5,702 nucleotides of DNA from Planctomycetes bacterium UBA2386 (GCA_002343845.1 DDSQ01000164.1:61768-67469), one strand, 5' to 3'; shown: positions 1 through 5,702, counted from the stretch's first letter. Notes: generated from the sequence alone by a model not told the origin. Translations and numbers: made by a program.

Positions 1-722
1 TCGCCGCCTCGGGGCGCGCCCGACGCGGCCAGATCACCGCCATCGCGGACCGCGATGGCACGTTGCGTGTCGCAGGAGCGGCCACCGCGCTGGGTCTGCG
101 CTTTCCGGTCGATGTCGCGACCCTGCCGGACGGCCGCCTCGCGATCGCGGAGGAGGATGGCGCCATCGTGGTGCTGGACGGTCCCTCCGGCGCCGTGGGG
201 CAGCGCCTGCCCATCACCGGCGAAGCCGCAGATGCCGGGAGCCCGCTGCTCGCGATCGCCGCGACCGCGGATGGGCGGACGTTGTGGACGGCTGGACCTG
301 CCGGCGTGCTGCATCGCTTCGACCGCGGCGCGGATGCGCGCTTCATGCCCACGGGAACCCGCCGGCTCGGCGAGGCCATCCGCCAGCTCGAATGCGTCGA
401 CGACGGCAGCCTGCTCGTCGCGCAGGCCAATGGCGGACTGCACCTGCTAGCACCCGGCGGCAACAGCGGCAGCGTGGTGTCGTTCGCAGGGCATCGCGAC
501 GACGTCTGCGACGTGCACTGGACGCGAGAGCGTGGCGAACTGCTCGTGGCCAGCGGCGACTACGGCGGCGTGGTGCGCATCTGGCGCGGCGACGGCATGC
601 TGGTGCGCGAAATCCGCGCCCACGGTGGCCCGGTTTGGTCGGTGCGCTTCTCGCCGCGCGGGGACCGGCTGCTGACCGGCTCCGAAGACGGCACCGCTCG
701 CATCTGGGAAGTCGATGGCTGA
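1..722 (+). CDS. WD40-repeat protein, C-terminal part (5' end outside window)
   Basis: The frame is open from the first bases and ends at TGA 720-722, giving a 239-residue C-terminal fragment. The in-frame TTG at 63 is not a convincing start, because the reading continues upstream in the same style (a blade-like ITAIADRDGTLRV segment). Two clear WD40 repeats close the protein. One runs from a GH dipeptide (about 489-494) to RIW (576-584), the other from AH (about 618-623) through VWSVRFSP and TGSEDGTARIW (ending 707). Upstream are several weaker beta-blade repeats (for example LLAIAATADGRTLWTAG), so this is probably the end of a beta-propeller. WD40 propellers are protein-interaction platforms. 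In bacteria they are often fused to serine/threonine kinases or other signalling domains, but none is visible here. No signal peptide or membrane segment is present in the fragment. Its partner and function cannot be inferred. Confidence 0.85.
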   Translation, partial: AASGRARRGQITAIADRDGTLRVAGAATALGLRFPVDVATLPDGRLAIAEEDGAIVVLDGPSGAVGQRLPITGEAADAGSPLLAIAATADGRTLWTAGPAGVLHRFDRGADARFMPTGTRRLGEAIRQLECVDDGSLLVAQANGGLHLLAPGGNSGSVVSFAGHRDDVCDVHWTRERGELLVASGDYGGVVRIWRGDGMLVREIRAHGGPVWSVRFSPRGDRLLTGSEDGTARIWEVDG

Positions 723-882
723 CCCGCTGGCCGACTGCGGCTCCAGCGGATCTGCTGCGGCGGCGACGCGCCTCAGGGGAGTCGGTGGCGTGCTCTTCGA
801 TGTCGACGCGGAGGGATGGTGGCCACAATGCCCGACGTGGCCCAGCTCGTGGTGGGGGAGCGGGGTGTCCGCTGCCGTGCCG

Positions 883-2364
883 TCACTTCGGCGCGCGGAC
901 CGGGCGATAGACGAAGCGCCGATCGCTGCGGCGCTGGTCGAACTGGCCGGTGAACTCGGCCACCAACTCGAGCGACGCCACCGGCGGTTCCATCGGCAGC
1001 GGCTCACGCACGAAGACCACGTGGTCGAACCGACCACTGTTCTGCGCCCAGAACGTCGTGAAGTCGGCGCGCGCGACGCCGACCGCTCGATCGGCGGGCG
1101 GTCGCAGGTGGAAGTAGCCACCCAGCGAGGTCGGGTCGCCACCAACCACCAGCACCGCACCGGTGAAGTCCGGTTGGCGAGACAACCACAACGCGGCGCG
1201 CACCGCCCCGGCATTGCCGAAGGCGAACGACGTCCAGGCCCACAGCCCGCAGTGCATCACCAGCAGCAGGCGCAGATGCCATCGTGCGGCCTGCCCCGCG
1301 GCCGCGGCGAGGCCGATGGCCACCACCACGAGCAGCATCGCCAGCGCCGGGTACTCGAACCGCAGCGCCTTGCGGGCGATGAAGCTGTGGAGACCGAGGT
1401 GCAGCACGGCACCCGCCAACACAGTCGGCACCAGCACTCCGCCAGCGCACAACCGCGCCCACGCCACGCGCAGCAGTCCCGGCACCAGCATCACCGTCGG
1501 CACCACGCCGGCGATGGCATAGAACCACCACGGCTGCGTTTGCCACTTCTCGGCCGCACCGAGGCCGACGTTGGTCTGCACATAGCGCCACGGCACCAGC
1601 AGGAAGCCGCCGACGGTGTGCAAGTCGACCAGGCCCTGGGTGACGATGCCCGGCACGCAACCCGCGACGAACCACGCCGCCGCGGCACGGCGCCGTTGCC
1701 ACAGCAGCACGCCGAGAAAGGCCGGACCGAACAAGGCATCCTGGAAGCGGCAACAGAACGCGAAGCCGAGGCAGAGCCCAGCCAGCAACGGCGGCCACCG
1801 ACCGGGCCCGACCAGCAACACCGCCGCGGTCAGCGCGAGCGTCGACGCCAGCGCAGGCCCCGATGGCTGCACGCCGTGCACCGTGAGCCCCGACAGGGCG
1901 ATCAGCAGCAACGGCAGCCGCGGCTTCGCCAGCGGCCGCCAGCGCATGACCAGCCACCAGCAGGCCGCTAGCGGCAGCAGCGACACGATGGCGTTGACCG
2001 CGCGCACCAGCGTCAACGCAGCGAGTGGACCTTCGACTCCGAGCGCGGTCACCGCGCGCAACAGCGCCGCCAAGGCGAGTGGGTAGACCTGGCTGCGCAC
2101 GCCGTCGATCCACTCCCAGGTGCGATGGATGGGTGCCCCGGTCGCGAGGTGCCAGGCCGGATCGACGTACTGGTACTGCTGGTCGACGAACTCGAAGCCG
2201 TGGGCCAGCAACACCGCGGGTGCCCGCAGCGCCAACGCCACCAGCAGGAATGCGCCGAGCGACCAAGCGGGCCCCCGAACCGGTGCAGGCCCAGCAGCCG
2301 ATGCGGACAGCGACACGCCGGGATCTTGTCGATTCCCGAGCGGATTGGAACCGTTGCCAGCCAA
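883..2364 (-). CDS. GT22-family (Alg9/PIG-B-like) integral membrane glycosyltransferase
   Basis: This gene encodes a 493-residue polytopic membrane protein with about ten hydrophobic segments, the first near residues 36-54. Its motifs match GT22 mannosyltransferases, which transfer a sugar from a lipid-phosphate donor on the non-cytoplasmic face. The first loop has D61-Q62, H72, G76, TWEW (82-85) and GVRS (88-91) followed by YP. A D-x2-T...PWRYVQTN stretch (247-265) matches the family's conserved middle. The late motif HSFIARKALRFEYP (326-339) corresponds to the eukaryotic HKExRF...P motif. After the last hydrophobic segment there is a soluble tail of roughly 110 residues (about 384-493). The natural acceptor (lipid, glycan or protein) is unknown. 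The longest frame starts at TTG 2364, but no Shine-Dalgarno is seen; GTG 2316 is an alternative that still precedes the first membrane segment. It converges with the WD40 gene across a 160-base gap. GC is very high, as in the left neighbour. Confidence 0.78.
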   Translation of the reverse strand: MAGNGSNPLGNRQDPGVSLSASAAGPAPVRGPAWSLGAFLLVALALRAPAVLLAHGFEFVDQQYQYVDPAWHLATGAPIHRTWEWIDGVRSQVYPLALAALLRAVTALGVEGPLAALTLVRAVNAIVSLLPLAACWWLVMRWRPLAKPRLPLLLIALSGLTVHGVQPSGPALASTLALTAAVLLVGPGRWPPLLAGLCLGFAFCCRFQDALFGPAFLGVLLWQRRRAAAAWFVAGCVPGIVTQGLVDLHTVGGFLLVPWRYVQTNVGLGAAEKWQTQPWWFYAIAGVVPTVMLVPGLLRVAWARLCAGGVLVPTVLAGAVLHLGLHSFIARKALRFEYPALAMLLVVVAIGLAAAAGQAARWHLRLLLVMHCGLWAWTSFAFGNAGAVRAALWLSRQPDFTGAVLVVGGDPTSLGGYFHLRPPADRAVGVARADFTTFWAQNSGRFDHVVFVREPLPMEPPVASLELVAEFTGQFDQRRSDRRFVYRPVRAPK

Positions 2365-2640
2365 GGAGGCTGGCGTTCGGCAGCGGGCCGTTCGCCACCA
2401 TCGTGATCGACGTGCTCCGCCTCGTCGTCTACCTCGCGACGGTGCAGTCGATCCTGCCGATGGCAGCGGCGTTGCGCGGCGCTGGCGGTGGAAGAGGCAA
2501 CGGCGGCGCGCTCTCCGACTCGTGCACCCTGTGCTCGCTTGACCGATCCTGGCCTGGTGAAGCGGCGGTCCTCCTGCGCCGCTCGGCGCTCCCGGTGGAG
2601 CGCAGTGCCCAAGTCGTTGGGATCGGCCAGATTGAGAAAA
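2365..2640. other. Intergenic spacer between glycosyltransferase start and tRNA remnant
   Basis: This 276-base stretch has no supported gene. Open frames cross it on both strands, as expected at high GC, but those on the + strand run straight into the tRNA remnant and none has a recognisable motif or ribosome binding site. It should contain the promoter of the leftward glycosyltransferase gene, but I see no clear -35/-10 pair. Just left of the tRNA remnant, on the - strand, the CCA end is followed by a short T-rich stretch (TTTTCTC, at 2634-2640). This could be the native sequence after the tRNA or part of its terminator. Confidence 0.5.
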
Positions 2641-2683
2641 TGGTGGGCGTTGCAGGAGTCGAACCTGCGACCCTCAGCTTGTC
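2641..2683 (-). pseudogene. 3' half of a tRNA-Val(GAC) gene, probable attachment site
   Basis: On the - strand this reads as the second half of a tRNA. CCA lies at 2643-2641, the discriminator A at 2644 and the 7-base acceptor 3' strand AACGCCC at 2651-2645. A perfect T arm follows (2668-2652, stem GCAGG/CCTGC around loop TTCGACT). Next are a 5-base variable loop (2673-2669), an anticodon-stem 3' strand GCTGA (2678-2674) and loop bases AA after GAC (2683-2679). A GAC anticodon fits valine, and the acceptor strand implies a GGGCGTT 5' end. Beyond 2683 the match breaks: the invariant U33 is C, the 5' anticodon-stem strand does not pair, and no D arm or GGGCGTT follows. It is therefore a remnant, not a working tRNA. 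tRNA 3' halves are typical duplicated attB/att cores of integrative elements. Orientation places the element to the right. The identity of the amino acid is less certain than the tRNA origin. Confidence 0.8.
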
Positions 2684-2753
2684 GACCGCTTCTAGCTCAT
2701 TGCAGCATAGTTACTTACGGTGATTCCTGCGCCGGTAGCGATGCTAGCGGTCG
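2683..2753. repeat. Imperfect inverted repeat beside the tRNA remnant
   Basis: CGACCG (2683-2688) and CTAGC (2692-2696) reappear inverted as GCTAG (2743-2747) joined directly to CGGTCG (2748-2753). Eleven bases therefore pair, with a 3-base bulge in the left arm and a 46-base loop. It begins exactly where tRNA homology ends. It might be a recombinase arm-type site or a chance repeat in GC-rich DNA. Confidence 0.25.
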
Positions 2754-2809
2754 CGCACCGACGCGTCAAGTTCGGGTACCCGCTGGCGTGTGCAAGGGCG
2801 CGCCACGCG

Positions 2810-2833
2810 CTCGCGGATCGCTCCAATCGCGAG
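2810..2833. promoter_or_regulatory. Hairpin or operator-like inverted repeat upstream of the operon
   Basis: CTCGCG (2810-2815) and CGCGAG (2828-2833) form a 6-bp stem around a 12-base loop. A second small inverted repeat follows at once: CTCGG (2838-2842) and CCGAG (2851-2855). Both lie 27-72 bases before the ATG at 2882, the usual place for an operator or leader structure. There is no T-run, so it is not an intrinsic terminator. No convincing promoter hexamers were found in 2684-2881. The least GC-rich part is about 2690-2727 (around TAGTTACTTACGG) and is the best place for one. Confidence 0.25.
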
Positions 2834-2881
2834 TAGCCTCGGCCAGCTCGCCGAGCCCTCTCGTTTACCTGACGCCGTCCG

Positions 2882-3604
2882 ATGGGTCGCTACTTTCGCC
2901 GCTACAGCGAAGGCCGCGTGAGGCGGCCCAAGAAGAAGTCCGCTCGGGTTGCCTTGTCGCATTCAGTTGGAGGCATCGATCGCGACATCGAACACTACTT
3001 CTTGCACCTGACGCCCCAGCAGCTTGACGCGGTGCTTCGTCGCTACGGCCAAGAGAATGGACCGGGCGCGTTGACCTACGCGATCGAAACGTACGGCAGC
3101 TGGCGGCGCGGTGGCGTCAAGATGAGTGGCCTTGTCGCTCAGCGGCTTCTGAATCTCGTGCCCCTGGTCTTGGACTCTTCCACCAGGTTCGAGCTCGTGA
3201 AGAAGCTCCGCTATAGGTACATGCGCAAGCAGACTCGCTGGGTCTCTTGCGCTCCAGCGGACTGGCGCGCCAAGGTGGCCCCAGTCATCGCCGAGCTCCT
3301 AGCTGCAAGCAGCGCTTTCCAACTGCCAGGCGAGCCCCTTGAGCGCCTACACTGGCTTGCGCACGGTGACACCGCCGCGGCCCAAGCGCTACTCGCGGCG
3401 GCCGAACAGGAGGAGGCCGTCGTCCGTCTTGCACACCTCGAAGGCGAGTTCCAGCGGATCGATCTGCTACTTCAGACCATCGCGTCAACCCGCTCCGTCT
3501 CGCACGACATTCACATCCCTCAAGGCAGCATTCACGTCACGATTGCCATCCCCGAGCCGAAGAAGAAGGGGTTTTGGCAAACCCTCGGAGAACTTTTTTC
3601 CTGA
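2882..3604 (+). CDS. Hypothetical protein, 240 aa, basic ends; first gene of operon
   Basis: I do not recognise this family with certainty. ATG 2882 is the first start after an in-frame TGA at 2870-2872, so the N-terminus is well bounded, although no Shine-Dalgarno is visible. The N-terminus is strongly basic (R and K rich, including RRPKKK at 14-19). Residues 35-118 look like a compact helical domain that reads like a conserved core: HYFLHLTPQQLD (38-49), GPGALTYAIETYGSWRRG (60-77), MSGLVAQRLLNLVP (81-94) and FELVKKL (103-109). Residues 130-202 are helical with a coiled-coil-like end (about 170-200). A short beta segment follows (HDIHIPQGSIHVTIAIP, 208-224), then a basic tail KKKGFWQTLGELF (227-239) that could form an amphipathic helix. 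There is no membrane segment. The next gene starts 3 bases after the stop, so the products are probably made together. Nucleic-acid or membrane contact through the basic ends is only a suggestion. Confidence 0.8.
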   Translation: MGRYFRRYSEGRVRRPKKKSARVALSHSVGGIDRDIEHYFLHLTPQQLDAVLRRYGQENGPGALTYAIETYGSWRRGGVKMSGLVAQRLLNLVPLVLDSSTRFELVKKLRYRYMRKQTRWVSCAPADWRAKVAPVIAELLAASSAFQLPGEPLERLHWLAHGDTAAAQALLAAAEQEEAVVRLAHLEGEFQRIDLLLQTIASTRSVSHDIHIPQGSIHVTIAIPEPKKKGFWQTLGELFS

Positions 3605-3607
3605 GCC

Positions 3608-3997
3608 ATGAGCGAATCTCTCCCAGCGAACTCTCCGGACCCCGCGCGATTGCCCACCAAGCCGCCGAGTAACCTGCTCGACGCAGCCCTCGCTCACTTG
3701 CCTCAAGAGCAGCAACGAGCGCTGGCCCAAAAGGCCCTGGAGCGGCAGCTCGAAATCGATGCTCGCGCCGTCGAAGCCGAGCACCGATATCGGACGAGCA
3801 GCGTGGAAATGGCCAACACCATCGACCAGGTGCGCAAGCTCGAAAGCGCCACGCAGAGCGATTACTCAATTCGCGCGGAGTACCAGACCGCAAGCGGCCG
3901 CACACAAATCGAGATCAAGAAGTCCCAGAGCAATGTTGTGATCGTTATTGCGATCGTCGTCGCGATCCTCGCGTTCCTCGTTCTTTCGCGCCTCTAG
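3608..3997 (+). CDS. Hypothetical tail-anchored membrane protein, 129 aa
   Basis: ATG 3608 lies 3 bases after the previous stop, and a GGAG at about 3586 is too far away to be a good ribosome binding site, so translational coupling is likely. The protein has a polar, proline-rich start (1-21), an alpha-helical and possibly coiled-coil region rich in Q, E, A and R (about 22-62), and a helix ending near KLES (77-80). A short segment with beta character follows (DYSIRAEYQTASGRTQIEIK, 85-104). One hydrophobic helix made almost only of V, I, A and L (109-127) sits at the very C-terminus, leaving a two-residue tail. This is a tail-anchored layout: most of the protein should face the cytoplasm. No catalytic motif is visible. 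Its place between a soluble protein and another single-span protein suggests an adaptor or membrane scaffold, which is inference. Confidence 0.8.
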   Translation: MSESLPANSPDPARLPTKPPSNLLDAALAHLPQEQQRALAQKALERQLEIDARAVEAEHRYRTSSVEMANTIDQVRKLESATQSDYSIRAEYQTASGRTQIEIKKSQSNVVIVIAIVVAILAFLVLSRL

Positions 3998-3999
3998 GG

Positions 4000-4542
4000 A
4001 TGCCAACCACCGTCCGGGTTCATCCCACGTGGCGAGTCGCGATAATCGCCATCGCGGTCGCCATTGTTACCTTCAGCATTCTGGCAGGCCTCAAGAACCT
4101 CTTGCCCGGTGGCCGCCGCGACGACACCCCAAGCACAACTTCTCGCACTCGTGACCCGAGCGTCGAACCCACGCTCGCCGGGTCGTCACTCATTCCATCT
4201 CTTGCACTCCGGGTTCCGGATCCTCAGCTCGAATCTGCCTGGTCGGCCGAGTTGGCCCAAGCCCTCGAGGGGCGAACTGAGGTTCCCGTCGAGAACGGCC
4301 GAGTCGACGTCCTAACTGAACACTACGCCATCGAAGTTGATCGCCTCGACAAGTGGCATGAGGCGATTGGGCAAGCAGCGCACTACGCCCTGAAGACCGG
4401 CAAGCGACCTGTCGCCGCCATCATCATCTCCACGGATGCGTGGCCAGTCTCTCCCGCAACACAGTCGAAACTCATGGTCGTCGACGAGACGTGTGCGAAG
4501 CAGGGAATCAAGCTCATCCTACTTCGCCGCTCGCATGAATGA
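4000..4542 (+). CDS. Membrane-anchored PD-(D/E)XK nuclease-like protein, 180 aa
   Basis: ATG 4000 follows the previous TAG (3995-3997) by two bases, which indicates translational coupling. Residues 12-30 form a single hydrophobic segment after a short basic N-terminus, followed by a low-complexity S/T/P/R linker (about 38-60). The C-terminal domain (about 72-178) contains a motif series I associate with small PD-(D/E)XK-like proteins often annotated as hypothetical. It runs: a helix with E83, GRTEV (91-95), RVDVLT with D103 (101-106), AIEVD with E112 and D114 (110-114), DKW with K118 (117-119), EAIGQ with Q125 (121-125), then YALKTGKRPVA (129-139) and a hydrophobic strand AIIIS. D103, E112 and K118 would be the metal-binding and catalytic set, with the lysine displaced from the usual ExK position. 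Cleavage of nucleic acid is inferred, not shown. Positive charge on both sides of the anchor leaves topology open; an N-in arrangement would place the domain outside the cytoplasm. A 39-base gap separates it from the converging gene. Confidence 0.72.
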   Translation: MPTTVRVHPTWRVAIIAIAVAIVTFSILAGLKNLLPGGRRDDTPSTTSRTRDPSVEPTLAGSSLIPSLALRVPDPQLESAWSAELAQALEGRTEVPVENGRVDVLTEHYAIEVDRLDKWHEAIGQAAHYALKTGKRPVAAIIISTDAWPVSPATQSKLMVVDETCAKQGIKLILLRRSHE

Positions 4543-4581
4543 GAGGGCTTTGGCCTCGACTCTTGACCGCTGCGGATTGAG

Positions 4582-5702
4582 CTATTCACGACGAGGCCCC
4601 ATCTCCTCGATCGACTTCTCCATCCGTGCGATTCGATCAGCGAGTTTGAGTTGGTCGTCTCGCTGCAACCGCCCTGACGCGTCGAACCCCTGGGCACTCG
4701 CAAGGAGCGCCTTCATTCCCACCAGATCGCCGGCTGCCGAAGCCCGGTTGAACCTTGATAGGATCACTTGCAGTTCACAAGTCGTCAACCACCTGTCTGC
4801 GCCTAGCTCCACAAGGCGGTTCATCGCGTGTTGCAGTATGCCGATTCCTCTGTCCATTTCCTGAACGTCTTCGTGCCCACGCGGCATCCCTGCCGTCGCC
4901 GCTCCCAGCATTACAAGACTCTCAGCAAGGCGAATCTCATCGTCTAGAGTGCTTCGAATCCAGATCGCACCATTCAGCCGGTTGATGGCCGCATGCCATG
5001 CGCGAAGCGAATCCCCCTCGTTGAGCTCGCTGACTCTCAGCCAGAGTACTCCAGAGTTGTTGAAGAGCTTCGCCAGCAATCGGGGTTCCGCCTTCAGCCT
5101 TTCGTCGTCACATCCTGCATCTAGGGATAGCGCGCACCTCCGAAGCTCGTCTCCGTCAGCGTCGGCCATGTTCATGACGATCATACTCTCGTTGAGGATC
5201 GCCGAGAACTCACAATACCAGTCGCCCGCCTTGCGACTCTGCTCTACACACTCTTCGACCGCGCCGCGATACACGTCTCTCGAAAGCCTGGATATTGCCC
5301 CATACTCGGCCATCGCGGCGGCGAAGTCAGACAGAACGAAGCGACGCTCCGCCGCCAGCTCCGGATATCGCCTACTTGATTCCTCGACATCGCGCATCAG
5401 ATCAAGGCATCGCGTACGGATGTCCACTCTTCCCGTGCGCCGGCCCAACCCAAGCAACCAGCATGCTTCGGCCCACTTCAGGCGCAGCTCACCCGCCGGC
5501 GAGCGTGTAAGCCCCTTCGTCCCATCACGAAGCCTAGCAAGTTCGGCCTCGATCAGACGTGCATCCCAGCTGTCACCTCGGCTGCGCCACCTCAGAATGG
5601 ATGCACTCGCAGCGGCCTCTACAGGGTCGCCCAACCTCGCGGCGACCTTGCCAGCGGCTACCGCACTCATGTGGCGACGCACATGGTCCTTGACGGCGCC
5701 AA
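4582..5702 (-). CDS. Helical TPR-like repeat protein, C-terminal part (5' end outside window)
   Basis: The frame is open from the right edge to TAG (4584-4582), giving at least 372 residues. GTG 5682 and ATG 5670 lie in frame. The upstream codons are open and similar in style, so the true start is probably beyond the window. The product looks almost entirely alpha-helical, with helix pairs rich in A, L and R that resemble degenerate tetratricopeptide repeats. Examples, numbered from GTG 5682, are LRLKWAEACWLLGLG (66-80), RDVYRGAVEECVEQSRKAGDW (135-155), LLAKLFNNSGVLWLRV (202-217), HAAINRLNGAIWIRSTLDDE (230-249) and RGIGILQHAMNRLVELG (278-294). There is no membrane segment and no catalytic motif in the visible part. 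Such solenoids often form the sensor or scaffold end of larger proteins with an N-terminal ATPase, protease or HTH domain, which would lie off-window. It faces the three-gene operon tail to tail. Confidence 0.75.
   Translation of the reverse strand, partial: GAVKDHVRRHMSAVAAGKVAARLGDPVEAAASASILRWRSRGDSWDARLIEAELARLRDGTKGLTRSPAGELRLKWAEACWLLGLGRRTGRVDIRTRCLDLMRDVEESSRRYPELAAERRFVLSDFAAAMAEYGAISRLSRDVYRGAVEECVEQSRKAGDWYCEFSAILNESMIVMNMADADGDELRRCALSLDAGCDDERLKAEPRLLAKLFNNSGVLWLRVSELNEGDSLRAWHAAINRLNGAIWIRSTLDDEIRLAESLVMLGAATAGMPRGHEDVQEMDRGIGILQHAMNRLVELGADRWLTTCELQVILSRFNRASAAGDLVGMKALLASAQGFDASGRLQRDDQLKLADRIARMEKSIEEMGPRRE

Larger units (their letters stand above)
2684..5702. mobile_element. 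Putative integrated element (one end), right of the tRNA remnant
   Basis: Everything to the right of the partial tRNA differs from the left. GC drops (34/60 and 31/60 in two hand-counted lines, against 45/60 and 47/60 on the left), codon third positions are less GC-biased, and the genes are small, closely packed and unfamiliar. In a tRNA-integrated element the displaced 3' half lies between the element and the host DNA that was originally downstream of the tRNA. The intact tRNA sits at the other end. Here that puts the element at higher coordinates, with an intact tRNA-Val and probably an integrase beyond 5702. No integrase, excisionase, transfer or phage gene is visible, so the kind of element is unknown. 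The boundary at 2683/2684 is where tRNA homology ends. Confidence 0.5.

Noticed and set aside
821..842. GGCCAC/GTGGCC inverted repeat between the two left genes as a terminator
   Set aside because: Only 6 bp with a 10-base loop and no T-run on either strand; likely chance at this GC.
715..1971. Long + strand open frame rich in R, Q and H opposite the glycosyltransferase
   Set aside because: It is a low-complexity antisense shadow of the - strand gene, which has clear family motifs; the high GC removes stop codons.
1004..2401. Second long - strand frame over the glycosyltransferase
   Set aside because: It is an arginine-rich out-of-frame reading with no motifs; the frame ending at 883 carries the GT22 pattern.
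2402..2480. Short + strand hydrophobic peptide starting VIDVLRLVVYLATVQ
   Set aside because: No ribosome binding site, and its frame continues into the tRNA remnant without a stop, so it is unlikely to be a real gene.
2025..2723. Open + strand frame ending with a VAGVEPATLSL stretch, and a second frame with QESNLRPSA
   Set aside because: These strings are what a reversed tRNA T arm and acceptor give when translated; they come from the remnant at 2641-2683 and are not proteins.
2684..2881. A complete or intron-split tRNA
   Set aside because: I searched the - strand upstream of the remnant for GGGCGTT, a D arm and a pairing anticodon strand and found none.
4543..4581. Bidirectional terminator between the convergent genes
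   Set aside because: Only a 4-bp GAGG/CCTC stem is present, with no flanking T-run.
2684..5702. CRISPR array or insertion sequence
   Set aside because: No regularly spaced repeats, no transposase-like frame and no terminal inverted repeats with target duplications were seen.

Overview
The window reads as a piece of a GC-rich bacterial chromosome with a junction in the middle. The left part (about 1-2640) looks like host DNA. It is very GC-rich (two hand-counted 60-base lines: 45/60 at 541-600 and 47/60 at 1801-1860). It carries the C-terminal end of a WD40-repeat protein on the + strand and, converging on it, a complete multi-pass membrane glycosyltransferase with the motifs of family GT22 (Alg9/PIG-B-like mannosyltransferases). 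Bacterial WD40 proteins next to such integral-membrane sugar transferases suggest a large-genome, GC-rich lineage such as Planctomycetota or Myxococcota, but nothing here fixes the taxon.

At 2641-2683, on the - strand, lies a 43-base copy of the 3' half of a tRNA gene: CCA end, acceptor strand, a perfect 5-bp T arm, variable loop, anticodon-stem strand, and an anticodon that reads GAC (Val). Homology stops in the anticodon loop and no 5' half follows. This is the typical footprint of an element integrated at a tRNA 3' end. From the fragment's orientation, host DNA lies to the left and the element to the right.

The right part (2684-5702) has lower GC (34/60 at 3181-3240, 31/60 at 4741-4800) and only genes of unfamiliar or accessory type. 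Three + strand genes (2882-3604, 3608-3997, 4000-4542) are separated by 3 and 2 bases and form an apparent operon: a 240-residue protein of unknown family with basic ends, a 129-residue tail-anchored membrane protein, and a 180-residue protein with an N-terminal membrane anchor and a C-terminal domain resembling a PD-(D/E)XK nuclease. Converging on them from the right edge is the C-terminal part (at least 372 residues) of an all-helical, TPR-like protein. Its 5' end is outside the window.

The working hypothesis is that the operon is an undescribed membrane-associated cassette carried by a tRNA-Val-integrated element, with the anchored nuclease-like protein as effector and the other two as partners. 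A defence role is inference from location and architecture only; no integrase, replication gene or known defence gene is visible here.
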